The notes under the pieces were generated by a model. The model was not told where the DNA came from, did not search any database, and saw only the letters and a program-made list of their open reading frames with translations. 64,000 nt of DNA from an uncultured Ruminococcus sp. (lineage in GTDB: Bacteria > Bacillota > Clostridia > Oscillospirales > Ruminococcaceae): NCBI GenBank assembly GCA_934474025.1, contig CAKSMF010000007.1, forward strand, positions 40,788 to 104,787. The letters are read 5' to 3'. Of this stretch, positions 42,315 through 50,437 are shown piece by piece. The position numbers were made by a program, and so were the translations under genes. Numbering within the stretch: the first letter of the stretch is position 1; every line of letters begins with the position of its first letter.

Positions 42315-42963
42315 ATATACCGTAAGTATTTCTGTATTCAAGCATTTTATCGAGGTATTCTTTACCCGGTACAATGTCATTTTTTATAGCATCTATAATA
42401 TCTTCCATAGTTACTATCGGATAAACTGTAACTCCAAAGTCACGTTTTACTTCCTGAACGGCTGAAAGTTCACCTGTACCTTTTTCCATACGGTCAACAG
42501 TGATAACCATTCCTGTAACATCAACGTCTGCGGCAGATTTAAGTTTAGGCATTGATTCACGAAGTGCTTTTCCGGAAGTCATAACATCATCAATAATAAC
42601 AACTTTTTCACCGTCTGTAAGTTTTTTTCCGACAAACATTCCTCCTTCTCCATGGTCTTTAGCTTCCTTACGGTCGAAACAGTAAGAAACATCTATTCCG
42701 AATTTATTACTGAGTGCTACAACAGCGGAAACAGCAAGGGGAATTCCTTTATATGCCGGACCGAAAAGTGTTTCAACAGGGATATTATTCTCATGAATAC
42801 ATTCAGCATAGTATTCTCCCAGCTTTGCAAGCTGAGCTCCTGTTTTGTAGTTACCGCAGTTAATGAAATATGGAGCTTTTCTTCCGCTTTTAAGAGTAAA
42901 CTCTCCGAATGTAAGCACTCCACAGTCCACCATGAATTTGATAAAACTTTCTTTGTAAGTCAT
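42313..42963 (-). CDS. pyrE: Orotate phosphoribosyltransferase
   Basis: Adds PRPP to orotate in UMP synthesis. The PRPP motif VVIIDDVMTSGKAL is present, as are FTLKSGRKAPYF and FGPAYKGIPL. Length 216 is normal. AAAGGAG RBS. No other pyr genes are adjacent. It follows the two PIN-like genes on the same strand after a 32-base gap. Confidence 0.95.
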   Translation of the reverse strand: MTYKESFIKFMVDCGVLTFGEFTLKSGRKAPYFINCGNYKTGAQLAKLGEYYAECIHENNIPVETLFGPAYKGIPLAVSAVVALSNKFGIDVSYCFDRKEAKDHGEGGMFVGKKLTDGEKVVIIDDVMTSGKALRESMPKLKSAADVDVTGMVITVDRMEKGTGELSAVQEVKRDFGVTVYPIVTMEDIIDAIKNDIVPGKEYLDKMLEYRNTYGI

Positions 42964-42995
42964 TTTTTTAACTCCTTTGTATTTTATATATACCG

Positions 42996-43604
42996 CTATT
43001 TTATTAACGGTTTCAAAGCCTGATAATATTTACTTGATTTAGAATTTCCGAATGTCTGTGTTATTGTATTACTGATAGATTGCTTTCTTTTGGAAATATC
43101 TTTAACACTTGATGAATCATTAAAAATTTTCAATAAAGCATCTTTATCTGATTTTGATAAATTCAATGGCTTTACAGCTTTGTCAAAATCTGTTTCTTTT
43201 TTTACAACTACCGGAGCAGGAACAACAGCCGGCAAAAGTTTAAGAATATTTCCTTCAATATCAGATGATATTTTTATTTTGACATTTTTTTCTTTCCAGA
43301 AACTTCTTACATATTCGTAACCTTTGTCATTGCTGATAATATGACAATCTATATCTGTATTCTGTCCGAGAATATAACCTAAAAAAGTTGCAAGCTGAAA
43401 ATCAAGAGCATTTTTTCCTCCGCACTGAACTTTATAAAGTTGTATTTCAGCCTTGCACAATATCAATTTTTCATAAAGTGAAAATGTAAGAGTTTCGGCA
43501 TTAGTTGTATAGAATATTATAAGTTTGTCATTTTCGGTAAGTTTTTCAATACCATTCAGACCAGACTGATGAACATTTTCATAATCTATGAAATAATATC
43601 TCAT
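42996..43604 (-). CDS. PIN-like domain protein (tandem paralogue 2)
   Basis: 202 residues. Residues 1-115 form a PIN/NYN-like nuclease fold: acidic FIDYENVHQSG, KNALDFQLATFLGYI and IISNDKGYEYV supply the metal-binding Asp/Glu positions. The C-terminal 65 residues are helical and contain a small domain ending in KYYQALKPLIK. Clearly homologous to the gene 7 bases upstream. Expected role is an RNase acting on an unknown RNA; both genes share one promoter. Confidence 0.7.
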   Translation of the reverse strand: MRYYFIDYENVHQSGLNGIEKLTENDKLIIFYTTNAETLTFSLYEKLILCKAEIQLYKVQCGGKNALDFQLATFLGYILGQNTDIDCHIISNDKGYEYVRSFWKEKNVKIKISSDIEGNILKLLPAVVPAPVVVKKETDFDKAVKPLNLSKSDKDALLKIFNDSSSVKDISKRKQSISNTITQTFGNSKSSKYYQALKPLIK

Positions 43605-43611
43605 GTTACAC

Positions 43612-44226
43612 CTACTTTATAAGGAATTTTATTGATGAGTAAATAGTTTTCGTTTTTTCACTGCCAAATCTACGGCAGAGCTCCTGATTTATAAGGCATT
43701 TTATTTTCGGCAGGGGAATATCATATCTTTCAATATTTTCAATAATCAAATCTTTTACAAAGTCTGTATCTTCCTTTTCAAGTTCAAGACTGTTAACAGC
43801 ATCTTTTATATCAGATTTTTTAATGGGGTCATATTTTTTACACTGTGAAATATCCGGAGTAAGAGATATTTTCATACCATGTTTACGCCAGAAATTGCAT
43901 ACATTCTGATACCCGTTATCCTTACTAATAATATAACACATACATTTAGGGTGTTTTCCTACTATGTATCCGATATATGATGACAACTGAAAATCAAGAG
44001 CATTTTTTCCAACAGTATCTACTTCAAAGTATGTAATTTCAGCCTTTGTTTCTATAATCTGATTATGTAGACTGAATGGAAGTTTATCTGCATTAGGACT
44101 ATAAAAAATAATTACATTGTCATTTTTTTCAAGTTTATCTATTCCGTAAAGACCCGTTTTATGTACATTCTCATAATCAACAAGATAATATTTTTTGCGT
44201 TTCTTTTCACTTTTTTTAACTGGCAT
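43612..44226 (-). CDS. PIN-like domain protein (tandem paralogue 1)
   Basis: 204 residues with the same order of motifs as its neighbour: LVDYENVHKTGLYGIDKL, KNALDFQLSSYIGYIVG and IISKDNGYQNVCNFW, then a helical C-domain ending KTIYSSIKFLIK. It has an extra basic N-terminus (KKSEKKRKK). The pair has diverged well beyond a recent duplication. RBS AGGAAGTG. Confidence 0.7.
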   Translation of the reverse strand: MPVKKSEKKRKKYYLVDYENVHKTGLYGIDKLEKNDNVIIFYSPNADKLPFSLHNQIIETKAEITYFEVDTVGKNALDFQLSSYIGYIVGKHPKCMCYIISKDNGYQNVCNFWRKHGMKISLTPDISQCKKYDPIKKSDIKDAVNSLELEKEDTDFVKDLIIENIERYDIPLPKIKCLINQELCRRFGSEKTKTIYSSIKFLIK

Positions 44227-44363
44227 CAGAAATCACTTCCTATTGTAATTTATAATAATTCAATTTCAAATTAAATGATACTAATTAAATCTGATTTTCA
44301 AATATAACTGTTACATTGACTTCATTTTTTAATGGTTTCTGTGGAAAAAACTATATTATTTTA

Positions 44364-44392
44364 ATTATATCATGCCAAATGCATTAAGTCAA
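44364..44392 (-). promoter_or_regulatory. Promoter of the PIN-like gene pair
   Basis: Minus-strand TTGACT (complement of 44387-44392) and TATAAT (complement of 44364-44369), spacer 17. Confidence 0.7.
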
Positions 44393-44442
44393 GGGAAAAT
44401 TTCCAGAAGAAATAAGTTAAATATAAAAATACAAAAAAACCC

Positions 44443-44471
44443 TTGAAAAAAATTTTTAAACAAGGTATAAT
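44443..44471 (+). promoter_or_regulatory. Promoter of the SGNH-like gene
   Basis: TTGAAA at 44443-44448 and TATAAT at 44466-44471, spacer 17. Divergent from the PIN-pair promoter. Confidence 0.7.
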
Positions 44472-44516
44472 ATTATATAGACTGTCCGTCTGATAAAAAA
44501 TATTTATGGAGATACT

Positions 44517-45368
44517 ATGGATAATAATATAAGAAAAAAAACATCAAGAAAATATAAACGCAGATTCAAATTCAATTTTGGAGTTCTGCTTATAATTTTT
44601 ATTCTGTCATTCAGTGCGTGCTTTGCATTGTATATGACAGCTGCAAATCTTAATGAAGACTTCTTTGCTGATGAATTCAAGGCAGACATTGAAGAAAGTT
44701 CAGAAACTACTACTGAAGAAACATCAGATAATGTTAAAGAAGAATCATCTGAACCAAATGAAAATCAACCTGCTCCTAAAACTCCTGTGACTAATCCTGT
44801 ACCGCAATCATCAGCAGTTGACTATACGTATTTTGATAATTGCTGTCTAATTACTGATTCTACTCTTCTTGAAATCAGTGAACATACTTTATTCAAAGAC
44901 GTTATAGGTGATTCTTCATTAAATGCCTTAAACTGCCAGACAGCTAAAGTTGAAAGCAATTATGGTGCGGTTACAATATATGATACTCTTAAAATAAAAA
45001 AACCTCAGAATGTGTATTTTATGCTTGGAAGCGATATAGGAACAAGTCCTGTTGAAGATATGGTAGCAAACTATACTGACCTTATCAAAAATCTTACTAC
45101 AGTTCTGCCTGATATGAATATATATATAATGCAGATACCTCCTGTAAGAACAGATGCAGAACCCGTTACCAACGAACTTATAAACACTTACAATGAACAG
45201 CTTTTAGCAATGGCTAATTCATGTGGTGTTTATTGTATAGATACAAGTACTGCTCTTAAATCTGTTGATGGTAACCTTAAAGAAGAATACTGGTCAGCAG
45301 AAGATAAAAAATATACAGCAGATATGTATACAACAGTTACCGAATATATCCTTACACACGTAGCATAA
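44517..45368 (+). CDS. Membrane-anchored SGNH/GDSL-like protein, probably catalytically impaired
   Basis: 283 residues: basic N-terminus, one membrane helix (residues 22-43), a Thr/Ser/Glu/Pro-rich linker (50-100) and an extracellular SGNH-like domain. Block I reads LITDSTLLEI, keeping the Asp-Ser pair of GDS but not the Gly; the FMLGSDIG segment resembles block III (usually GxND). The C-terminal DxxH catalytic pair is missing (AEDKKYTADMY where DGxHLT is expected). Such proteins in clostridia sometimes act on cell-wall glycans. Function uncertain. Confidence 0.55.
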   Translation: MDNNIRKKTSRKYKRRFKFNFGVLLIIFILSFSACFALYMTAANLNEDFFADEFKADIEESSETTTEETSDNVKEESSEPNENQPAPKTPVTNPVPQSSAVDYTYFDNCCLITDSTLLEISEHTLFKDVIGDSSLNALNCQTAKVESNYGAVTIYDTLKIKKPQNVYFMLGSDIGTSPVEDMVANYTDLIKNLTTVLPDMNIYIMQIPPVRTDAEPVTNELINTYNEQLLAMANSCGVYCIDTSTALKSVDGNLKEEYWSAEDKKYTADMYTTVTEYILTHVA

Positions 45369-45378
45369 AAATTCATTG

Positions 45379-45414
45379 CACATCACTATATCTTGTGGTG
45401 TGCGATTATTTTTG
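45379..45414 (+). terminator. Terminator after the SGNH-like gene
   Basis: GCACATCAC and GTGGTGTGC pair over 9 bp with an 8-base loop, followed by GATTATTTTT. Confidence 0.7.
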
Positions 45415-45529
45415 ATATGATAGAAAATCAACGTAATATTGCTGAAAAAGGTTGTTTTCAACAGTAAAAATTATGCAATACATATAGAAGTATTATTTAT
45501 TTTTGGAATTGAATTGTAATTATTCACAA

Positions 45530-45558
45530 TTGACAACTGCTGTAATTTGGATTATACT
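45530..45558 (+). promoter_or_regulatory. Promoter of nrdDG
   Basis: TTGACA at 45530-45535 and TATACT at 45553-45558, spacer 17. Leader about 48 bases. Confidence 0.7.
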
Positions 45559-45581
45559 AATATATGCGTATGTTAATCAAG

Positions 45582-45597
45582 ATACAACATATTGTAG
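45582..45597 (+). promoter_or_regulatory. Possible NrdR box in the nrdD leader
   Basis: ATACAACATATTGTAG resembles the NrdR box consensus acaCWAtATaTwGtgt at about 12 of 16 positions. NrdR boxes usually occur in pairs, and a convincing second one at the right spacing is not seen. Confidence 0.35.
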
Positions 45598-45612
45598 CTG
45601 GAGGTATGTCAA

Positions 45613-47931
45613 ATGATAATTCATATTATAAAAAGAGATGGCAGAAAAGTCCCTTTTAACATCGAAAAAATAGCTAATGCCATTTTTAGAGCTGCTCAGT
45701 CATGCGGTGGCACTGATTTCAATGTAGCAATGGAAGTCGCTGTTGAAGTATGTAAAGCTTACGAAAAAGAAAATGCCGGAAAAGTTCCGACAGTTGAAGA
45801 AATTCAAGACCTCGTTGAAAGAACTCTCATTGAAAAAGGTCATGCTAAAACCGCTAAAGCATATATTCTTTACCGCTATGAGCGTACACGTTCCAGAGAA
45901 ATGAAAACCAATCTCATGTGTGTTCTTAATGAACTGACTTTCAGTTCTGCAAAGGACAGTGACATAAAACGTGAAAACGCTAACATTGATGGCGACACCG
46001 CTATGGGTACAATGCTTAAATACGGTTCAGTATCTGCTAAGGAATACTATGGAATGTATGTTCTTGACCCTAAGCATTCAAAAGCTCACCGCAACGGAGA
46101 TATTCATATACATGACCTTGACTTTTATACACTTACAACCACCTGTACTCAGATTGACTTAAAAAAACTCTTTACTAACGGTTTTTCTACTGGTCATGGA
46201 TTCCTCAGAGAACCTAATGACATTTCAAGTTATTCTGCTCTTGCCTGTATTGCTATTCAGTCTAATCAAAATGACCAACACGGCGGTCAGAGTGTACCAA
46301 CTTTTGACTATGCAATGTCCGACGGTGTAAAAAAGACTTATGCTTCAAGATATGTACAGAACGTTGCAAGGGCATTGTCTCTCATAGGCGGAGTTGAAAA
46401 TGAATTTGAAGTTGCCGGAAATATAAAGAAAGAAATCTGCGAAAAATATGGTCTCATTCCTAATCTTGCAAATGACAACGGTTATCAGGATAAGGAATTT
46501 GAACTTTTACTCAACTATACAGATGCTGAAACAGCTAAAAAAGTTCAGGAATTTGCTGTAAGAAATGCTGTAAAAGAAACTGACCGTGCAACATATCAAG
46601 CTATGGAGGCTCTTATCCATAATCTCAATACTATGAACAGCCGTGCAGGAGCTCAGACACCTTTCAGTTCAATAAACTATGGTACTGATACTTCACCGGA
46701 GGGAAGAATGGTTATTAAAAATGTTCTTCTCGCTCAGGAAGCAGGACTCGGAAACGGTGAAACACCTATTTTCCCGATACATATTTTCAAGATAAAAGAG
46801 GGAATAAACTATAATCCTGCTGACCCTAACTATGACCTCTTTAAACTTGCTTGTCGTGTTTCTGCAAAACGTCTTTTCCCGAACTTCTCATTTATTGATG
46901 CTCCTTTCAACCTCCAGTATTACAAAGAGGGAAATCCTGATACTGAAATAGCATATATGGGTTGCCGTACAAGAGTTATAGGAAACAATTACGACCCGTC
47001 AAGAGAAATTGTTACCGGAAGAGGTAATTTAAGTTTCACTTCAATCAATCTTCCTCGTCTTGCTATCAAAGCAGACCATAATGTAGGACTTTTCTTTGAT
47101 ATGCTCGATGATATGATGGATTTGACTATTGACCAGCTTATGCACCGTTTTAAAATACAGTGTCAGAAAAAAGTACGTAATTTCCCTTTCCTCATGGGAC
47201 AAGGTATATGGATTGATTCAGATAAGCTTTCACCTGATGACAGCATAGAAGAAGTTCTTAAACATGGTACATTGTCTGTCGGATTCATCGGACTTGCTGA
47301 AACTCTTAAAGCTCTTATCGGAAAACATCACGGAGAAAGTGAAGAAGCTCGTGAACTTGGTCTTGAAATCGTAACAGCTATGAGAAAAAGACTTGATGAA
47401 GAAGCAAAAAGAACTGGTCTTAACTTCTCATTGCTTGCAACTCCTGCTGAGGGACTTTCCGGACGTTTTGTACGTATGGACGCTAAAAAATACGGAATTA
47501 TCGAGGGTGTTACAGACAGAGAATATTATACAAATTCTTTCCATGTTCCTGTTTACTATCCGATTAGTGCATTTGAAAAAATCAAAATCGAAGCTCCGTA
47601 TCATGAACTTACAAATGCAGGTCACATAAGTTATATTGAACTTGACGGAGACCCCCTTGAAAATCTCAATGCATTTGAAAAAATTGTACGTTGCATGAAA
47701 GAATCCGGTATAGGTTATGGTGCAATAAATCACCCTGTTGACCGTGACCCATGTTGCGGATATACCGGAATTATCGGTGAAACTTGTCCATGTTGCGGAA
47801 GAAAAGAAAATTCCAATAATGTGGCATTTGACAGAATACGCCGTATTACTGGTTATCTTGTGGGAACTCTTGACCGTTTCAATAACGGAAAACGTGCCGA
47901 AGAACACGACAGAGTGAAACATAATGTCTGA
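45613..47931 (+). CDS. nrdD: Anaerobic ribonucleoside-triphosphate reductase (class III)
   Basis: Oxygen-sensitive glycyl-radical enzyme that makes dNTPs. It has an N-terminal ATP-cone (IKRDGRKVPFNIEKIANAI), the catalytic core with CIAIQSNQNDQHGGQ, a C-terminal zinc site (CCGYTG and CPCCG) and the glycyl-radical region RRITGYLVGTLDRFNNGK near residue 750. Length 772 is typical for clostridia. GGAGG RBS. Confidence 0.96.
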   Translation: MIIHIIKRDGRKVPFNIEKIANAIFRAAQSCGGTDFNVAMEVAVEVCKAYEKENAGKVPTVEEIQDLVERTLIEKGHAKTAKAYILYRYERTRSREMKTNLMCVLNELTFSSAKDSDIKRENANIDGDTAMGTMLKYGSVSAKEYYGMYVLDPKHSKAHRNGDIHIHDLDFYTLTTTCTQIDLKKLFTNGFSTGHGFLREPNDISSYSALACIAIQSNQNDQHGGQSVPTFDYAMSDGVKKTYASRYVQNVARALSLIGGVENEFEVAGNIKKEICEKYGLIPNLANDNGYQDKEFELLLNYTDAETAKKVQEFAVRNAVKETDRATYQAMEALIHNLNTMNSRAGAQTPFSSINYGTDTSPEGRMVIKNVLLAQEAGLGNGETPIFPIHIFKIKEGINYNPADPNYDLFKLACRVSAKRLFPNFSFIDAPFNLQYYKEGNPDTEIAYMGCRTRVIGNNYDPSREIVTGRGNLSFTSINLPRLAIKADHNVGLFFDMLDDMMDLTIDQLMHRFKIQCQKKVRNFPFLMGQGIWIDSDKLSPDDSIEEVLKHGTLSVGFIGLAETLKALIGKHHGESEEARELGLEIVTAMRKRLDEEAKRTGLNFSLLATPAEGLSGRFVRMDAKKYGIIEGVTDREYYTNSFHVPVYYPISAFEKIKIEAPYHELTNAGHISYIELDGDPLENLNAFEKIVRCMKESGIGYGAINHPVDRDPCCGYTGIIGETCPCCGRKENSNNVAFDRIRRITGYLVGTLDRFNNGKRAEEHDRVKHNV

Positions 47932-48427
47932 TTTGAGAATTGCCGGAACTGTCAACGATTCAATTGTTGACGGTGACGGAATAAGATTTACAATATTTAC
48001 ACAAGGCTGTCCGCATAATTGTGAAGGTTGTCATAATCCGCAGACCCATGATTTCAACGGAGGAAATATTGTAAACACAGATGATTTACTTAAAAAAATA
48101 AAACAAAATCCATTACTTGACGGAGTTACATTCAGCGGTGGTGAACCTTTCTGTCAGGCTCACGAACTCGCTTTATTAGGAAAACAGATAAAATCACTCG
48201 GACTTAATTTAACAGTATATACTGGTTATACTTTCGAGGAATTATATCTTAACCGTGAAAAAAATCACTGGAATGAACTCCTTTCTGTTACTGATATTCT
48301 TATTGATGGACGTTTTATTCTGAAATTAAAAGACTGGAATATAAAATTTCGTGGAAGTTCAAATCAAAGATACATTGACTGTCAGGCAAGTCTGAAAGAG
48401 GGCAGGGCAGTTGAAACTGAACCATAA
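47924..48427 (+). CDS. nrdG: Anaerobic ribonucleotide reductase activating protein
   Basis: Radical-SAM activase that generates the NrdD glycyl radical. The C-x3-C-x2-C motif is in QGCPHNCEGCHN, followed by FSGGEPFCQ. 167 residues is normal. Its ATG overlaps the nrdD end by 8 bases. Confidence 0.95.
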   Translation: MSDLRIAGTVNDSIVDGDGIRFTIFTQGCPHNCEGCHNPQTHDFNGGNIVNTDDLLKKIKQNPLLDGVTFSGGEPFCQAHELALLGKQIKSLGLNLTVYTGYTFEELYLNREKNHWNELLSVTDILIDGRFILKLKDWNIKFRGSSNQRYIDCQASLKEGRAVETEP

Positions 48428-48433
48428 ATAACA

Positions 48434-48464
48434 AAAAACCGGAATATGCATTCCGGTTTTTTTA
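48434..48464. terminator. Terminator after nrdG
   Basis: AAACCGGAAT and ATTCCGGTTT form a perfect 10-bp stem with an ATGC loop and a run of T. A-rich sequence on the left may let it back up 6S RNA termination on the other strand. Confidence 0.9.
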
Positions 48465-48477
48465 TTTCCTAAAATAA

Positions 48478-48673
48478 AAAAATAATCCGCCTTGCCGTCA
48501 TATAGTGCATAAAACCCGCACGAAGCAGGTGGGTAAACGCCCATATGATTCACGCTCCCTTCTTCCGCAAAAGCGGGAGGTCTGCAATCCACAAATGGAG
48601 TCGAATTCCCTAATAAGATGTGTTGGATTATAAAAACTATAATTACTCGAACAAGGCAGAATATTAATTTGTT
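48478..48673 (-). ncRNA. ssrS: 6S RNA
   Basis: On the minus strand the ends pair as TCTGCCTTG (complement of 48652-48660) with CAAGGCGGA (complement of 48486-48494) over 9 bp, and T-rich sequence follows. Between them lie 6S-like blocks: ATTGCAGACCTCCCGC, GGGAGCGTGAATCATATGGG and GTTTACCCACCTGC. The overall shape is a long interrupted hairpin of about 195 nt, as in 6S RNA, which sequesters sigma-A RNA polymerase. A strong promoter lies exactly where needed. The 77-aa frame on this strand is not a gene. The call is by pattern, not covariance search. Confidence 0.75.
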
Positions 48674-48679
48674 ATTTAT

Positions 48680-48708
48680 ATTATAACATATGCTTTCAGA
48701 AAAATCAA
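48680..48708 (-). promoter_or_regulatory. Promoter of 6S RNA
   Basis: Minus-strand TTGATT (complement of 48703-48708) and TATAAT (complement of 48680-48685), spacer 17; start predicted near 48673. Confidence 0.75.
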
Positions 48709-48753
48709 CCCCTATTTACAAATTTCTTCAAAAAACTTTTTTATTGAATTGTG

Positions 48754-48782
48754 TTGATTTGTATAGCGGAATATGCTATAAT
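48754..48782 (+). promoter_or_regulatory. Promoter of mtnN
   Basis: TTGATT at 48754-48759 and TATAAT at 48777-48782, spacer 17. Divergent from the 6S promoter about 45 bases away. Confidence 0.75.
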
Positions 48783-48818
48783 TGAATAGTAATTTTGTAT
48801 AAAAGGAGCAACTGAATT

Positions 48819-49496
48819 ATGAATACTATTGCAATAATAGGTGCTATGCCGTCCGAACTTGCGGATATAAGAAAAATTCTTGATAATGCTGAAGTGAAAA
48901 AAATATCCGGCTTTGAATTTTTTGTGAAAGAATATAAAGGAAAAACTATAATAAATTCCTGTTGTGGTATTGCTAAAGTAAATTCCGCTCTCTGCACTCA
49001 GGTTATGATTGATAATTTCAATCCTGACTGCATTATAAATACCGGTATTGCCGGAGGAATGAACTCAGATGTAAAAGTTTGTGATGTAGTTATCTCTACA
49101 GAAGTGCTTCCGCATGACCTTGATTTACATTTCCTTAAAGATTATCCGCCATATTGTGCGACTTTTAAAGCTGACGAAAATTTAATACAGGTTGCAGAAA
49201 AAGTATGTAAAGAATTTTCTGTAAACAGTTTCCGTGGAAGAATTGTTTCAGGAGAAGCTTTCATTTCCAGTAACGAAGTAAAAGACGAAATTCAGAAACG
49301 TTTAAATCCATATGCCGTTGACATGGAAAGTGCAGCAATAGGACATTGCTGTTATCTCAATCAGAAACCTTATGTCAGTGTACGCTGTATTTCCGATAAT
49401 GCAGACGATGAGGGTGCTATGTCATTTGATGAATTTGAAAAAATCGCTGCCAAAAGAGTTGCTGATATAGTTTTAAGAATGGCAGAAATTCTTTGA
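48819..49496 (+). CDS. mtnN: 5'-methylthioadenosine/S-adenosylhomocysteine nucleosidase
   Basis: Cleaves adenine from MTA, SAH and 5'-deoxyadenosine, the last being a by-product of radical-SAM enzymes such as NrdG next door. Motifs: IGAMPSELADI, NTGIAGGM, SGEAFIS, VDMESAAIGHCC and CISDNAD with the catalytic Asp. Length 225. RBS AAAAGGAG. Confidence 0.93.
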   Translation: MNTIAIIGAMPSELADIRKILDNAEVKKISGFEFFVKEYKGKTIINSCCGIAKVNSALCTQVMIDNFNPDCIINTGIAGGMNSDVKVCDVVISTEVLPHDLDLHFLKDYPPYCATFKADENLIQVAEKVCKEFSVNSFRGRIVSGEAFISSNEVKDEIQKRLNPYAVDMESAAIGHCCYLNQKPYVSVRCISDNADDEGAMSFDEFEKIAAKRVADIVLRMAEIL

Positions 49497-49511
49497 TGAA
49501 AGGAAATCCTT

Positions 49512-50396
49512 ATGAAAAAGTTACCAGTTTTTATGACCGCCCTTGTAATGTCATTTTCAGCAGTTATGCCATTCAACGCAATGGCAGACCCTGAAGAAGG
49601 ATATTTACCGATAATGTATCTGTCGGTTGAAGACAATGATAAAATTTCTGTTCTTCCTGACGGAACTGTTTACATAAATAATCAGAACCTTACCGGAGAT
49701 GATTCTATTCGTGTAAATATATATATCCGTGACGACTCAAAAAGCTGTTGGAATATAGCACCAAAAATAAAATGTGCTGATGCAAATATAAAGTTTAATG
49801 AACATGCTGTAGAAAACGAAAATAATGCATATAGTTCACCGCATGAATTTATTGAAAGTCTTGACGAAGATTATAACACTGTGAATATAACTTTTAAAAC
49901 CCCTATGTTTCCAACCGGAACAAAACTTGAAGTTTCCAGTGAAAATACAGATGATTATCCTATAGCATATTTTAATGCATCTGTAAACTCAGATATTCCT
50001 GCCGGAAGCTACAGAATATATTTTCTTACTGAACCAGAAGATGACCCCGAACAAAGAACTACTTCAATATCATTCAGATATGACAATGGTGAATCATCTA
50101 CTTTTACTCCGGAAGTCAAAGAACAGAAAATTGTTGTTTCTGACAGACCTATGGGCGATGTAAATAATGATAGTATAGTTGATGCTGTTGATGCATCATT
50201 GGTACTTTCTGAATATGCATCACTTTCAACGGAGCAGGGAAGCACATTCAGCACCGAAGAAAAATATTCAGCCAATATAAATATGGACGAATTTATAGAT
50301 GCTGTAGACGCCACCGCAATTCTTGGATATTATGCATATATTTCAACTGGCGGTGAACTTGATTTTGCCGGTTATCTTTCATCAATACAACAATAA
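49512..50396 (+). CDS. Secreted dockerin-containing protein, no catalytic domain recognised
   Basis: 294 residues. A signal peptide (residues 1-25, ending FNAMA) leads into a beta-rich domain of about 180 residues (25-215) that resembles a cohesin- or carbohydrate-binding-like sandwich but that I cannot assign. Residues 216-290 are a type I dockerin with two calcium-binding repeats, GDVNNDSIVDAVDASLVL and ANINMDEFIDAVDATAIL. It should attach to a cohesin of a cellulosome- or amylosome-like complex. RBS AAAGGAAA. It lies 15 bases after mtnN. Confidence 0.82.
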   Translation: MKKLPVFMTALVMSFSAVMPFNAMADPEEGYLPIMYLSVEDNDKISVLPDGTVYINNQNLTGDDSIRVNIYIRDDSKSCWNIAPKIKCADANIKFNEHAVENENNAYSSPHEFIESLDEDYNTVNITFKTPMFPTGTKLEVSSENTDDYPIAYFNASVNSDIPAGSYRIYFLTEPEDDPEQRTTSISFRYDNGESSTFTPEVKEQKIVVSDRPMGDVNNDSIVDAVDASLVLSEYASLSTEQGSTFSTEEKYSANINMDEFIDAVDATAILGYYAYISTGGELDFAGYLSSIQQ

Positions 50397-50404
50397 CAAA
50401 AAAC

Positions 50405-50437
50405 GACTGCCTATTATAAATAAGCAGTCATTTTTTT
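50405..50437. terminator. Terminator between the dockerin and protease genes
   Basis: GACTGC and GCAGTC with AT pairs inside, then seven T residues on the plus strand; A-rich on the left, so it can also act for the convergent gene. Confidence 0.8.

Noticed and set aside
45381..45404. NrdR box CACTATATCTTGTG far upstream of nrdD
   Set aside because: It is the loop and arms of the terminator of the preceding gene and lies about 150 bases before the nrdD promoter.
48359..48592. 77-aa minus-strand frame downstream of nrdG
   Set aside because: It lies inside the 6S RNA and runs into nrdG; no RBS and no family-like sequence.
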